Below, in pieces: positions 23,542-35,700 of a DNA stretch of 64,000 nt. Location of the stretch: positions 7,496,869-7,560,868 of the forward strand of contig NC_088711.1 of NCBI RefSeq assembly GCF_963576615.1, written 5' to 3'. Numbering within the stretch: the stretch's first letter is position 1; each line of letters starts with the position of its first letter. Under the pieces are notes generated by a model, which was not told where the DNA came from, did not search any database, and saw nothing but the letters and a program-made list of their open reading frames with translations. The DNA is from Watersipora subatra. Its lineage: Eukaryota; Bryozoa; Gymnolaemata; Cheilostomatida; Watersiporidae. Made by a program: the position numbers and the translations under genes.

Positions 23542-23547
23542 TTTATT
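23542..23547 (-). promoter_or_regulatory. LIPE: Candidate polyadenylation signal of LIPE
   Basis: AATAAA on the minus strand about 158 bp past the LIPE stop, in the same repeat. The two convergent transcripts could end within roughly 100-150 bp of each other. Confidence 0.5.
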
Positions 23548-23704
23548 GAGCAAAAGGATTGCTTCTATAAAATTCGATCTGATTTCCTGATAGGCGTTCC
23601 GAGTTGAATAAGCAAAAATAAGGATTTGTGATAATAAATATCAGAATACATAAATACATGTTGTTGGACTAGGAAAAGGTAGTTGAGGTAGCAAAGGTAG
23701 AATG

Positions 23705-26700
23705 TTAATCCGGTTTCATATGCAAGGCCTCTTCAAGCCGCTCTCTGCATAACTCCGTAGCCTGTTGACACTCTTTGCTCACCAAGGTAAAGTTAAGGAA
23801 TCCATGAGGCACTTCATCTACAGCGTCCAGGTGCACATCTACACCTAGTGAATCCAGCTTCTTCGCAAACATGACAGAGTCATCCAAGCAGGGGTCAAGG
23901 TGACATGCCTAGCAAAAGAAAAGGAAGACAGCAGTGATTATAAGTGTTGGTGATTGTTCTAAGTTGTCAGTTATTGCCTAGGAGGAAATAATTATGTTTC
24001 ACCCTGACAAGTACAACAGGAGATAGTTAACACAACTTGAGTAAAAGAAGGCTGGAATATAACACATTTTTGTTGTTACTCTCTATAATTCAGGTAATAA
24101 ACTAGTAACAAGTGCTATAACACATGTGAAGTGTCAACTTCAGTGAAATACTAGCATGTAGTGACATGAGTTAAATATCATTCCACTCATTTCATATCAA
24201 TTTCATTATCATATCAATATCATCATATCAATAACAATCGCGCCTAAAAATAAAATTATGTTACACTTGAACAAAAACTCGTCATCAAATAACGCTTGAG
24301 TAATTTGAGTCTCATGCAGTTGAGAAAAGCATTTAAGAGAGCTAAAGTGATGCAACAAGAGCCAACGGCGTATCATAATTGGTAAAACAATGGCTAAGGT
24401 GGTAATCACGAGTCTCAGGTCTGTCCTAACTAAAGAAAACAGTGCTGCATGGAAAAGTAAAAGCAGACATATTTTATTACATGTTTTAAATTAGAACTCA
24501 CAACCAGGTAAGTTGAAGGAAGCTTGCATAGAAGCTCATCACTCGCATGCAAGGGAGAGAGCAAAGGATCTTGCTTAATGCGAATCTTGGCAAACTTGTA
24601 GAGGGGACTTTGTGCAAAGTGTCTAGCTCGGTCGTGTCTATTTTGGTCTACATGGGGTACTCTAGGCGCAACCGGCAGTGACTCGCTCCTGCTGTGGGTC
24701 AAGCGGCGATGAGAAAAACGCCTGTGTGTAGAAATGCTGATGTCCGGATCTCTGATGATTACAGGGTGCAACTTGTCAGCTAAAAATTTGTCCTCATCGA
24801 CACAGTCATAAAACTGGGTCAACTCATCTGAGTCTGTCGATTGGCTACTAGCCAGTCTCGGCCTGAAGAATGATTCGATCTCTTCATCATCTTCATCATC
24901 CTCATCATCTCGGGCATCCATCAGAGGTGAGGCAGTTCTGGAAAATTCCACATGAAAACCCACATTGCTTGCCAGGTTTGACAGATCATCTGAGCTTTAT
25001 GGAAGCAGTTTATCTCAAGTGATCTCAAGTTATTAAAATTACTGTATATCCCTGCATACAAGCCGATTATAACAATTTTAACGATTCTAAAAAACTTAAT
25101 TTATAAAATTTAGGGGCTCATACGCGCGCAACTCTGATTGAAAGCAAACAAAAGGACATTATGTTATAGACCTTAACTATACAATATATAGTATAGTTAA
25201 CAGGTCTATGCATTATGCTAACTTAATTTTAATAACTACAACTCGGAACTTTATCAACTCAACTTTATCAATGAACTACGTGTAGCCGAGTGCCGGCTTT
25301 GCCCAGGCAATGCATAAGCCGTTGCAAAAAGTGATTTTTATTTAACATATAACAACAATTACCATTCTAACTAAAAAACTTCATTTCATGAGAAAAGTGT
25401 TTTGTGCAGCTCAAATAAATTAAGAGAAAAAATAAAACAACTGTAATGGTGTTTAAATGTATATAAAATGCGAAATAATTAGCAAGTAATAGCTAACTAA
25501 AGTCTGTTTTGCAATGATTACAATGAAAAATGATATAGTATATATTTATATGATTTTATCTCGTTTCAGTATTGCCATTGTAAAGCAAAAATGTCGTATA
25601 GAGTAGTATGGAAACCCATAGTAATTATCTAATGCAAACACTATTGGTAAAAATCATCAAAATTTTATATACGTACTGTACATATTAAAAACTAGTAACA
25701 AAATAATTTGTTAAAATGAGTAGTCATAGTAACCTACAGTAACTTTAGTGTATTTAGTGGTTATGATCTGCAATAAAATGTATCATTACAATGTACTATG
25801 TGTAGTATGTACCGTAGGGAGTTCTTACCTTCGAGACAGAAGAATAACATAAACGTTGAATTTAACTTAAACGAATTTAGCTTACCCTAGGACACTTATG
25901 TATTCGCGGCATCTAACTTTCGCGTTTTCGCGGTGTCATCCTCTCGCGAAAGTTTCATGTGCGAAACTAAACTATCATAACAAACTAGCGAAAAAGCGAA
26001 ACTAAATAGCTTTGTTCGTTGATACAGTAGAATGGAATTTTATAACGAAATTTATTTTAACGCTTTTAACGACCACCATAGCATCGTTAAAATATAAGCC
26101 AACAAAATAATTTGACTGCCAAAATTTTATTACGTTCTTATTTTGCAATTAATTATGATTATTTTCCCATTAAGAATGATTTATAATGATAGGAATTTGA
26201 TGTCAATGCACATGCATTAGTAGCGCTATCGTTTGCTGGGGACATCAATCAATGCAGCGAGCACCGTGTGTTGAAAGAAAATAAGACACACTGACACTCG
26301 CAGTACTACACAAGCAGCATGGCTCTGAAAAGGTTTGGATTCACCACTGACACCTCTTCAATAACTTGTCATTTTTTGAGATTTGTTTTGTTTTAAGTGA
26401 TGTGACTGACGAGACGTTTTTAAATTAAAATAGGGAAAACATGACCGCAGTTAAAACGCTCAGAAAAAGGACATCTTTTTTCTTTTGAGCGTTTTAACCA
26501 AGATCCATTTTGCGGATTTTATTTTAAGTTCATTCGGAGGCTTTTACGCTTTAGATGGGACATGGCCAAGCGGGTGTTTGATAAAACTTAATCTTCTGCA
26601 AACCTTTATAAAAGTCGTTAACAAAAATATTTTGCCTCTGATGATGATAATAATGATGCCTAAGAACTACTAGAAGTTGATGTTTGTCTCTATGGCTTGG

Positions 26701-29700
26701 AATGAAGTGATATTCTACAGCGATAAAAACCGCGTCCATGGCCGTTGGGCAAATAACTTTTCGAATAAATGATGTTGAGGTCGAGTTATCTGAAGGAATT
26801 TATCATCGCGTTGAAACTGACCAAACAAATCCGTTTGAGTTGACCTTGTGTTTGAGATGAAATGTTACATTTCATCTGAGGGCGAGTTATCCGAGTTGGA
26901 CTGTACTTACTGTAAAAAAATTCCCAAAAAGATGGGGCGGCTCAGCCGGCCAGTGAAAACGGGTCTGTTGATAGCCCAAGAAACAAATGGCAGCAAGCGA
27001 TCAAATTGCATTATCGACCTTGCCCACACCATTCTACCTGCGGTTCACAATTACAAACTAGTCGCAAATTTAATTTTTTTTTTCGGTGAACTCAACCTGA
27101 GGAATCTAATTATGTTTGTTCCACTGCATTTATTTTCACATCACTATATTTTCGCACTCATCAGAGCTGCGAAATTAAGTTGCTTCGAAATTTTACTCTG
27201 TGAGCTACTCACGAAACTAAATACTAGCGAAATATAAGTGTCCTAGGGTACTAAACACATACTTTGAGCTAAGTTTTAGTATGTATTTTATTAAACTACT
27301 AAACTTCAACTTGGTCATCAGCTAATATTTCATCAATTTTCTGTTTTTGGTTTCGTTTTCATTGAAACTTATAAGGAATAACGCTGAGATAGAGAGTGAG
27401 CAAGCATCATATCTTTTCAGGCATTCTGAGAGGGATTCCGGCAAACATCATATCGGCATTTTTGTTATTTTAACGTAATTAACACACCGACTACCAAATT
27501 TAAATTTTGATAGAATTTTTTGTTGATATCATATGGCAGAAGGAAAACCGAAAAAGTTTTCGTTCTCGTACGGCGAGGACAAAAAAACATCATGATCCAT
27601 TTTGTAAGGCGAAAAATAGTGTAACAGGGGCACCATAACCCAAGGACGCACTGTATTAATTAATAATAAAAATTGCACAGTGTGCGTGTGCAATCGCAAA
27701 AAAGATATACAGTATATGGTAAGAGCGATGGGAGTGATAAGAACGGCTTAGCGTTGTGGCTAGGTGCGCTTGTTAGTAGACTATTTGAATGTCGCAAGTT
27801 AATATTCTGTACGGAGGTGATTTTTCGTTGCTAAAACTTTATCCCTACAACTGGACAAACAAAGACTGAGATTTATATATATACATAGAAACAAAACATA
27901 CCGTAAAACCCCTAATTGAACTCCACCTGTATTTGAAAGGCACCCCAATTTGACCGCCGCTACGGAAAAGGGTTGAAAAATAGAATGCTACCTCAATTTG
28001 ACCGCCGCTGAATTTCTTTGATTTTTACAAACCCATAATAGCAAGTGAACAGTAAAAAAGTATCCACAAAATCGTATTAATAATGAATCGTTCACATCAA
28101 TAACAATTAATTCTCTCGTTGTCCAACTCGAAAACTTTTTTTTTTTTCGTTAAAACTTCAACACCATAGAAATAATTAATAACTGTATCAGGCTAGTAGT
28201 GCATTGTTTAACACGGTCTTCATACTTCGACAAATGTGTGAACCGTTTCCACATTTACGACGGTTGAATGACTAGTTTTAGGCTAAAAGTTGTGCTTAAT
28301 GCCCATGTGGCTAAAATCGACTCTGGCAATTCCTCTTGTTACACATAAAAAGCTAATTTTGGCTGCAAACTGTAGCAAACATATCAGTGAGTGCAATGAG
28401 TTTTTATGCAACATAAATTTAAATATAGATATAAAATAAAAATGTTTCCAAATTTAGAATGAAATAAAAATTGAAAGCTCTGACAAATTGCAGAGAAGGA
28501 CATAGGCTATAATATCATTGCAGGTTTATTGTAAGCAATAAATACCACTAAGCAATCCACTAAGCAATCCACATTACTCGGCTTTTCAATGCATATTTAT
28601 TTAGAGATCTTTGACAAGTTGGAGATTCATTAGCAAATTTATTACATCCAGAAGAGTTAATGTTGCTCCACCGGAAAGAGAGAGCAACATTAACCCCAAA
28701 ATTTATATTCCCAAAATTCTGACGAGCTATTTGAAAAATACAATGCCAGCCTCTATTGGACCAACACTATAAAAAAGGGTTGAAAAATAGAGCGCTATGG
28801 CATTCCATTATAGAAGTTTTACAGTAACTGACATAGATGCATATAAGTTGCCATAACATTTGACCAAATTAATTAGCATAAAATCGTACATAATCTGATT
28901 CCATAAAAAGGCTATAAATGTGTTGCAGAATCAGTTAGAACACTTTTTGTCCCTTTCATACTATCATGGTGGAGATGTTCCAAGTGCAACGAGTTACCAC
29001 TATTACTATAGCTTACAACGTTATTATTACTGTTACAAATAAATACTATCACTACTACTATTGGCCAATAGATAATCATCAGAAATCCATTGATCTACAA
29101 TTTGTGAAACCTTCATAGCTGTAATTCTTTTGATCATCACAAAGAGCTATAAGGACTTTTAAAAAGTGAAACTAAGGTCAATGTGAAATACAAACATGTT
29201 TTCCATTGGCTCATTGTGATTCATTGGCTGATTGTTTCATTGTTTCAGAGATGTGATACGATAATTATCCAGCTACTCACCAATCATAAGCTTTTTAAAT
29301 AAGCTTGCAAAAGCTGCTACATTTTCGCAACCTTTTGCTCTGATAGATACGTACGACGTGTTATGATTTATAGAGTCGGTTTATATGCGAGTTCTTAGGA
29401 ATTACCAAATTTCAGGGCGTTTTTTTAGGGTTGGCTTACATGCAGAGATCGTATGAGAGATTATATGGCTTACATACAGGGATATATGATACAAAGGTCC
29501 TTCAGGCACCTGTTCCTATGAAGTTAAAAATACAGATCTAAGCTATTTTCTCATCGTTTTACAATACATACAATAGCTTCCCTCCACTTGCAGTCTCGTA
29601 ACTAGCTGAGGCTATGTCTCCAGTGCTGTCTTCGATGACGCTCCCATCTTCTGACTGCTTAGATCCACCTTTCCAAGGTCGGATTAGATCGCCTGCATAC

Positions 29701-32700
29701 GCTAGCAATATAACACAAATGTTCAGAGGTTCAGCACATTTTACTTTCTACAGACAATACAATGTGACCTCTAATCTAAGCGGATAATAGGTATTATAGC
29801 GATACATCTGAGAAACTTATAATAGATGATGGACAATGATATTATAGAGGCGAGCTGACAACTCCACGCTTAAATAGTATTATAAGGTTGTAGCTGCAGT
29901 CTACTACTGAACTCTCTAATCATTTATTATTTTACAAGTACTTGACTAAAGATACTCGGATAAATATTTTTACTGTCTTAATATTTAAAAATTGTGCAGT
30001 TGAACACCGAATTGTTATTCTTAAATTGATGCTTTGGATAATTACAAAAATGAGAATTTTTTCATAGATATTATTATAAATGCATGAGCAACTCAAACAA
30101 AAGGCTTTGTAATTTATATATTAAAATGACATTATATGCCATTTTGCATTACAATTTATATCGAATAGCAATTAAAATGCATATTTTAAACAAAATATTG
30201 AATTGAATATGCGTGAATTAAAATAAATCATATTTGTATTAAAAACAAGAAGAGTGAACTAGAGCAGCTAGTTCTCTTATAAAGCGAAACCAACAATGGC
30301 ACAGTTGGCACACAGGGCCAACCTGTTACACAGGTTATCCACCTGTTTGAAAATGGTACTGCAGGGAGAGTCCAAGAGGGGTACCGAGCGCCCTCTTGGT
30401 GGGGGGAGGGGGTCCGAGGGTTCTCCCCCGAGAAAATTTTTAGTATAACTAGTCAAAATGGTGCAAATCTAGCACACTTGGCTCTTGATGGGGCACATGT
30501 TCTAACAGAAAATTTGACATTATAATCCAGTTTTCTAAATATAAAACTGTTTATTGAGATTGTCTTTAACAACGCTTATTAAAAATATAATGTGAATGGG
30601 AGCTGCTAAAGGGGTTGGCCACAGCTAGCATGAGGTAGAATTATCACCGGGTACAATGCTGAATGGTGTAGGAGATGAGTAGTCTACTATGAAATAATTT
30701 AATTAAATAATATTGTAGAGTTAAAAAGTAAAATTAATAGAGCACCATGTTAAAAATAATGTACTTATACTATAGTCTATAATACTGAGCAAGTAGTAGT
30801 AGATTTAAGTTTGAACTATGCATGTTACATGCATAGTTCAAACTTAATTTATTTCTATGAACAAAATCTTTTGTACATAAGCATTCATTTACATATCTAC
30901 TACTACAAAAAATACAACTATGTACAATTGTCTCTGTATAAAATGCTTGGAAGCATTCCTTTCGATAGAGTCCAACGCTATAACGTTGCCGTGCGAGCTA
31001 CCATAACAATCGTTTTTCTCTGTATATTCCAAGTATAATAAAAGTCTAAAAAGTTTACATCACTTCTATCATCTGAATTATTGTTATTCTAATCACACCA
31101 AAAAATCACTTACAATCGGAGAATCAAATACTATTTTATTTTACTGTTTTGAAAGTCGAGCCGATGTTGACTGGTATTTCCAGCTTTTATTCTTTTCCAA
31201 GGAGGCACGATTTCATTAGCACAAAGCAACGCCTTTCAGATAATCGTTTCATATCTTAATTTATCGACTAATATCTTGTTGATGATATTTAAAACTTACT
31301 AGCATTCATATCCTTTGTTTAACGTTACGAGACGGCAGCTTTATACTAAAAGCGACGTAAATGCCGTTTCCCCACACAACCGATAAATGACATTTTGGCC
31401 ATTTCCCCAGCCAAAGTGTTAAAATCAAGCAAAACTGACGTGAATTCCAGGATTTTTAGCCTCAAAAAATGGTACTGCCATGGCAGTAGCTGCAGTATAG
31501 GAGGATACGACCCTGATGGCACAGTTGGAACAATGGCACAGTTGGAACAATGGAACGGTTGGAACAATGGCGCGGTTGGAACAATGGCGCGGTTGGAACA
31601 ATGGCGCGGTTGGAACAATGGCGCGGTTGGAACAATGGCGCGGTTGGAACAATGGCGCGGTTGGAACAATGGCGCGGTTGGAACAATGGCGCGGTTGGAA
31701 CAATGGCGCGGTTGGAACAATGGCGCGGTTGGAACAATGGCGCGGTTGGAACAATGGCGCGGTTGGAACAATGGCGCGGTTGGAACAATGGCGCGGTTGG
31801 AACAATGGCGCGGTTGGAACAATGGCGCGGTTGGAACAATAGCGCAGTTGGAACAATGGCGCAGTTGGAACAATGGCGCAGTTGGAAGAATGGCGCAGTT
31901 GGAACAATGGCGCAGTTGGAAGAATGGCGCAGTTGGAACAATGGCACAGTTGGAACAATGGCGCAGTTGGAACAATGGCACAACTACGGAACACTTTAAA
32001 TCTAACTTTGAAACAGTATAGAGTCAACCACTGCTGGAGGCATAGAGAGTGGTTTTGACCAGTTTAACAGCTAGTGTAGAAGTTATTTATAACTTCTAAT
32101 AAATGAATTACTTATAATGAACAATGGAATAATGAATTACTTAATACTTATAATGAAAAACAGCTAAAAAAAACATTTTTTTGTTTAAAAGTCAAAAGTG
32201 ACACTTTCAGTGTTATTAGAAACCGCTTGTCACAACTTTTATGAAAATCAAATCACGAATAACTAAATGATAATTAATTGTATTGTTAAAACTACAAGCC
32301 ACGATAAAAGGCGCTTGCAAAAGGAGTTTATACCGATACACCGCAGTATTCACACGGCTACCAAGACATTGCTGATACTGAAATGTCTGGCTTCTAACTA
32401 GGGTTGCACAATAGCTCGATTGTGATAGTCGATTGTGATAGTCGATAGTTGTCTTCTCGATATGAATATGGTTGCCTATTTTTAGCCTATCGAAACATCC
32501 GAAACTAATATATCGTTATCAATGCCATCCTTACTTCTAATTGCTTATCATTAATTATTATCCACCTTTTATAAATAGAAAGAGGCCATCTTGCTATCCA
32601 AGCGAAGCTATACCTGTACATCTAGACACGACAAGCGCACACCTTCCAAGCAAGTAGTGAGTATTCCAACAGGGAGCAAGGCATCCATGATGCTAAGCGT

Positions 32701-35700
32701 TCTGGAGGGGGAGGGAATGTACTGTATATAAACAGGGGTATACACAGCCACGAGCCCATCTGGTAGTCTCAGATTATCCTGTATCGCCCTCAGAACAGTG
32801 GCAAATAGCAGATTGCCTCCTGCACTATCCCCTACCAAGGCTATTCTTTTTGCCGTAGTGCCTGCAATATTTGGCCTGTGGTGAGATTTCACATGGCTAA
32901 ATATTACGCAATGCCTGCCAATGATTGAGTACTGTGTCATATGATTGATGGTCAGTGTGCCAAGATTTAGTAAACAGTCAATGTCCAAATACACTAACTT
33001 GAAAGGGCAGAGCATGTTCTTGGCAAGTGATGTGCGAATTTCTGTGTTATAATTCTACTGCACTATCATGGGTTTCCTAGTGTTACATAGTCGACTTTCT
33101 GACACGCGCTGAACATTTGAATGTATATGGACAGTTTGTTCTAGTTCAGAATTCTCTTCATGCTGTTCATCTGAAAGGGTAGCTTCGCATGACTACTTCT
33201 GACATTAGCATTTGTATGGTAATAGTTATGGCAATAGCCTAGCTTCTAGTTACTGACCTAGTAACTGACCTAATTACTGACCTAGTTTTCGCCTATTGAT
33301 CAAGGCCCAGGCATAAGCATAATACACCTCCTCTAAGGCTCTGGGAAAGGGCGCAGCTGGAGCATGTGAGTAGTCAATACAAAGTATCGGTGCCTTCAAC
33401 TCCTTAGCCCAAAATCTTAGGTATGCCTGCAAATAATTATGCACTACATAGGTGACAAGTGCTATTAATCAGTGTGAGCCCAGCGCGATGGGACCAGCCA
33501 AAGATAGGTCAGCCATGAATAACTCGGCCAAAAATACGAAACTTGCATAATTGATCCAACAAATACAGGCAATTGGACACGGATAACTTCACCTCATGCG
33601 TTCTGGAAGTCTGAGAAACGAAACCTCCACCATGGCATTGGATGACGAGATAGTCGGAAGGAGGATTGGCCATGAGCTTCTGCTGTGGAAAGTTTGGTAG
33701 TTTATCCTGAAAGAAATATTCTAGTGGAATAAGTCACAAGCCTAATATATCATCCTGCAAAGTAGCTGAGTTGTGGAGCCATAGACATGTGAACTGCTGG
33801 ACATCAGCAACTTATGAAGATGTGATAAGACAATGTGAGTGCCAACACAGCTTTAGCTGCCCAAAGGAGAAGCGGGCTACAGGTAGAGCCCGTAACATTT
33901 GGAATCATATGGACAGCAAATGTAGGCTAAAAGCCAAACCCAGTTCTTACTAGGCAGCTTATAGCCATATGACAAATATGGGCTGCTAGATTATGGAAAA
34001 GAGTTGACGGAGAAAGTGTAAAAAAATCCAATCAACAGGGTCAAACTCTAAACGTTCGATAGTAAAGAGTTTCACTAGGAACAATTGATCAGAGAACCAC
34101 ATTTCTTCTCTCATTCAAGTAAATATTTTTGAAAAAAAAAGGTTATTTTGAGATTAGTCAGCTCTGATAGACAACTTCTGATTATATGCAATGTCTTCAA
34201 CAAACTTCATCATTGCTTAATAACCGTAAGTCAAATACAAAAATTCTATTAATGACTAACCATTGGTATTCTGTTATTCAGCAAGAATAACTCATAAAAT
34301 CATTAAAGATTTCATTACACAATTACGAGAAAGTAATATTGAAAATTAGCAATGATTATAAATCATCAGTACTACACATTTCACTACTCAAATCAGAAGT
34401 ATAAAAATGTCTATTTATAGCCTAGAGAAATATAAATGATCCAACACTCTTTTAACACTATAGAAACTATTGCGTGATCAGCTCTAAAATATGTGGCTGC
34501 CAGCATCGGTACTCACTGATGAGCTAATAGCAAGCAATACCATGAAACATTTTAGTCTGCAAATTTTGAAGACCCTTTAGCAATCCTACATTAGGCTGCC
34601 ATTCAGCCAGGCAAGGTTCAAAAGTCAAGAAATGGTTCTTGACCGTTGAACCATTGACTGGTATTCTTTCAGGTTTCAAAGAGGATTATTAAAATAAAGT
34701 TTGCTAACACCCAATCCCAGTCATGTGATCTCGTCTACGAGCCAATGATTGAATGTACAGAATAATAAAGAGAAGCTATTGCCCTAGAGCTTGTTTGATT
34801 ACAATTATAATAGAGCAGCGGCGCTAACAACTACACCAAACTAATATGTATTTCATTAGACATGATATTTCTTGATGCTAGGCAAAGGTCTATCACGCAT
34901 GGCACACTATACGAACCCTGTATACCAGGCCTAGCCAACTCATGGCTCTCCAGCCACACTCAACTCTTTGCCCAGTTTCGTGTGGTTCTTACAGCTCTTT
35001 TTACACCAGTTATTTTGCACCAGTAAGTCATGGAACATCCTCAGGTGTGCCGTGAAAAATTACCAATAATACGCCTATTTTTTGAGCTTCATCTATTTTA
35101 TTGGCCGTTGTTAGTCCAGCTCTTCACTTTATGGGGTCATAAAGCACTGAGAATCAGTATTTGCCCGATTATTCTCTAGCTCAGGCTCTTTAGCGCAGTT
35201 GGTTAGAGCATTAGCCTGCTAAGCAAGCGGTATATCCTGGGTTCGAGTCCCAAACAAAGGAATTTTTTAGGATTGGGACAACAATGCTCAGGCTTCTGAG
35301 GATTGCCAAGAGCTGAAAGTGTCTTTTTACCAATCCTGCTTTGTAAACATGAACTGAACATTGAACTGAGTTTGTTTGTGAGACAGTGCTCATATTGTCC
35401 ATTGCTGAAAATGTCTGACCTGTGGTCTTAGTTCTGTGGAACTCACTTTTTGTCATTATCATGTTGATGTGTGACACTTACAGTAAATCTAGAAAAGCAG
35501 AGGTCTAAGTGAGAGTGAGGCTAAGAGACGGATATAGTTTGTCTGTGCCTATGTGTATGATGGCCTTTGTAGAAACACAGGAAAAACTGTGGCCCTTGGC
35601 GTCTCATTGGTTGGCCACCCCAGCTCTATGCCAATGTTAAAAAAACAATTTGTACGTATCGTTCGCCACTGATTGTCAATAGAGTCGGTCCGGAGTTGCC

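Larger units (their letters stand above)
23378..23680 (+). repeat. FMO/LIPE 3'-junction repeat
   Basis: Lies between the convergent stop codons (FMO 23198, LIPE 23705) and matches 21013-21390. It carries AATAAA on both strands (see the polyadenylation entries). Confidence 0.9.
24968..27340 (-). repeat. Helitron-like repeat copy 1 in LIPE intron 8
   Basis: Begins exactly at the acceptor of exon 9 (CTTGCCAGGTTTGACA on +) and shares about 900 bp with copies at 49.38-49.82 and 51.68-52.36 kb. A segment GCCGGCTTTGCCCAGGC (about 25293) is the complement of a GCAACG-loop hairpin typical of the Helitron 3' ends seen at 50.3 and 51.4 kb. The part from 25600 on is the inverse of 50.56-50.96 kb. A TA-target MITE interrupts it at 25885-27248. 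Confidence 0.75.

Noticed and set aside
26848-27237. 129-codon plus-strand frame in LIPE intron 8
   Set aside because: Lies across the junction of the MITE and its inner insertion; the related MITE copy at 43.1 kb does not preserve a frame.
31346-32058. Six overlapping open frames of about 60-211 codons, repetitive W/N/G-rich or P/C/F-rich
   Set aside because: They are translations of a 17-bp minisatellite with no stops in any frame, and lie inside a LIPE intron with no splice or start context.
35184-35260. Functional tRNA-Ser(GCT)
   Set aside because: Acceptor stem does not pair and there is no long variable arm; tRNA-derived repeat is more likely.
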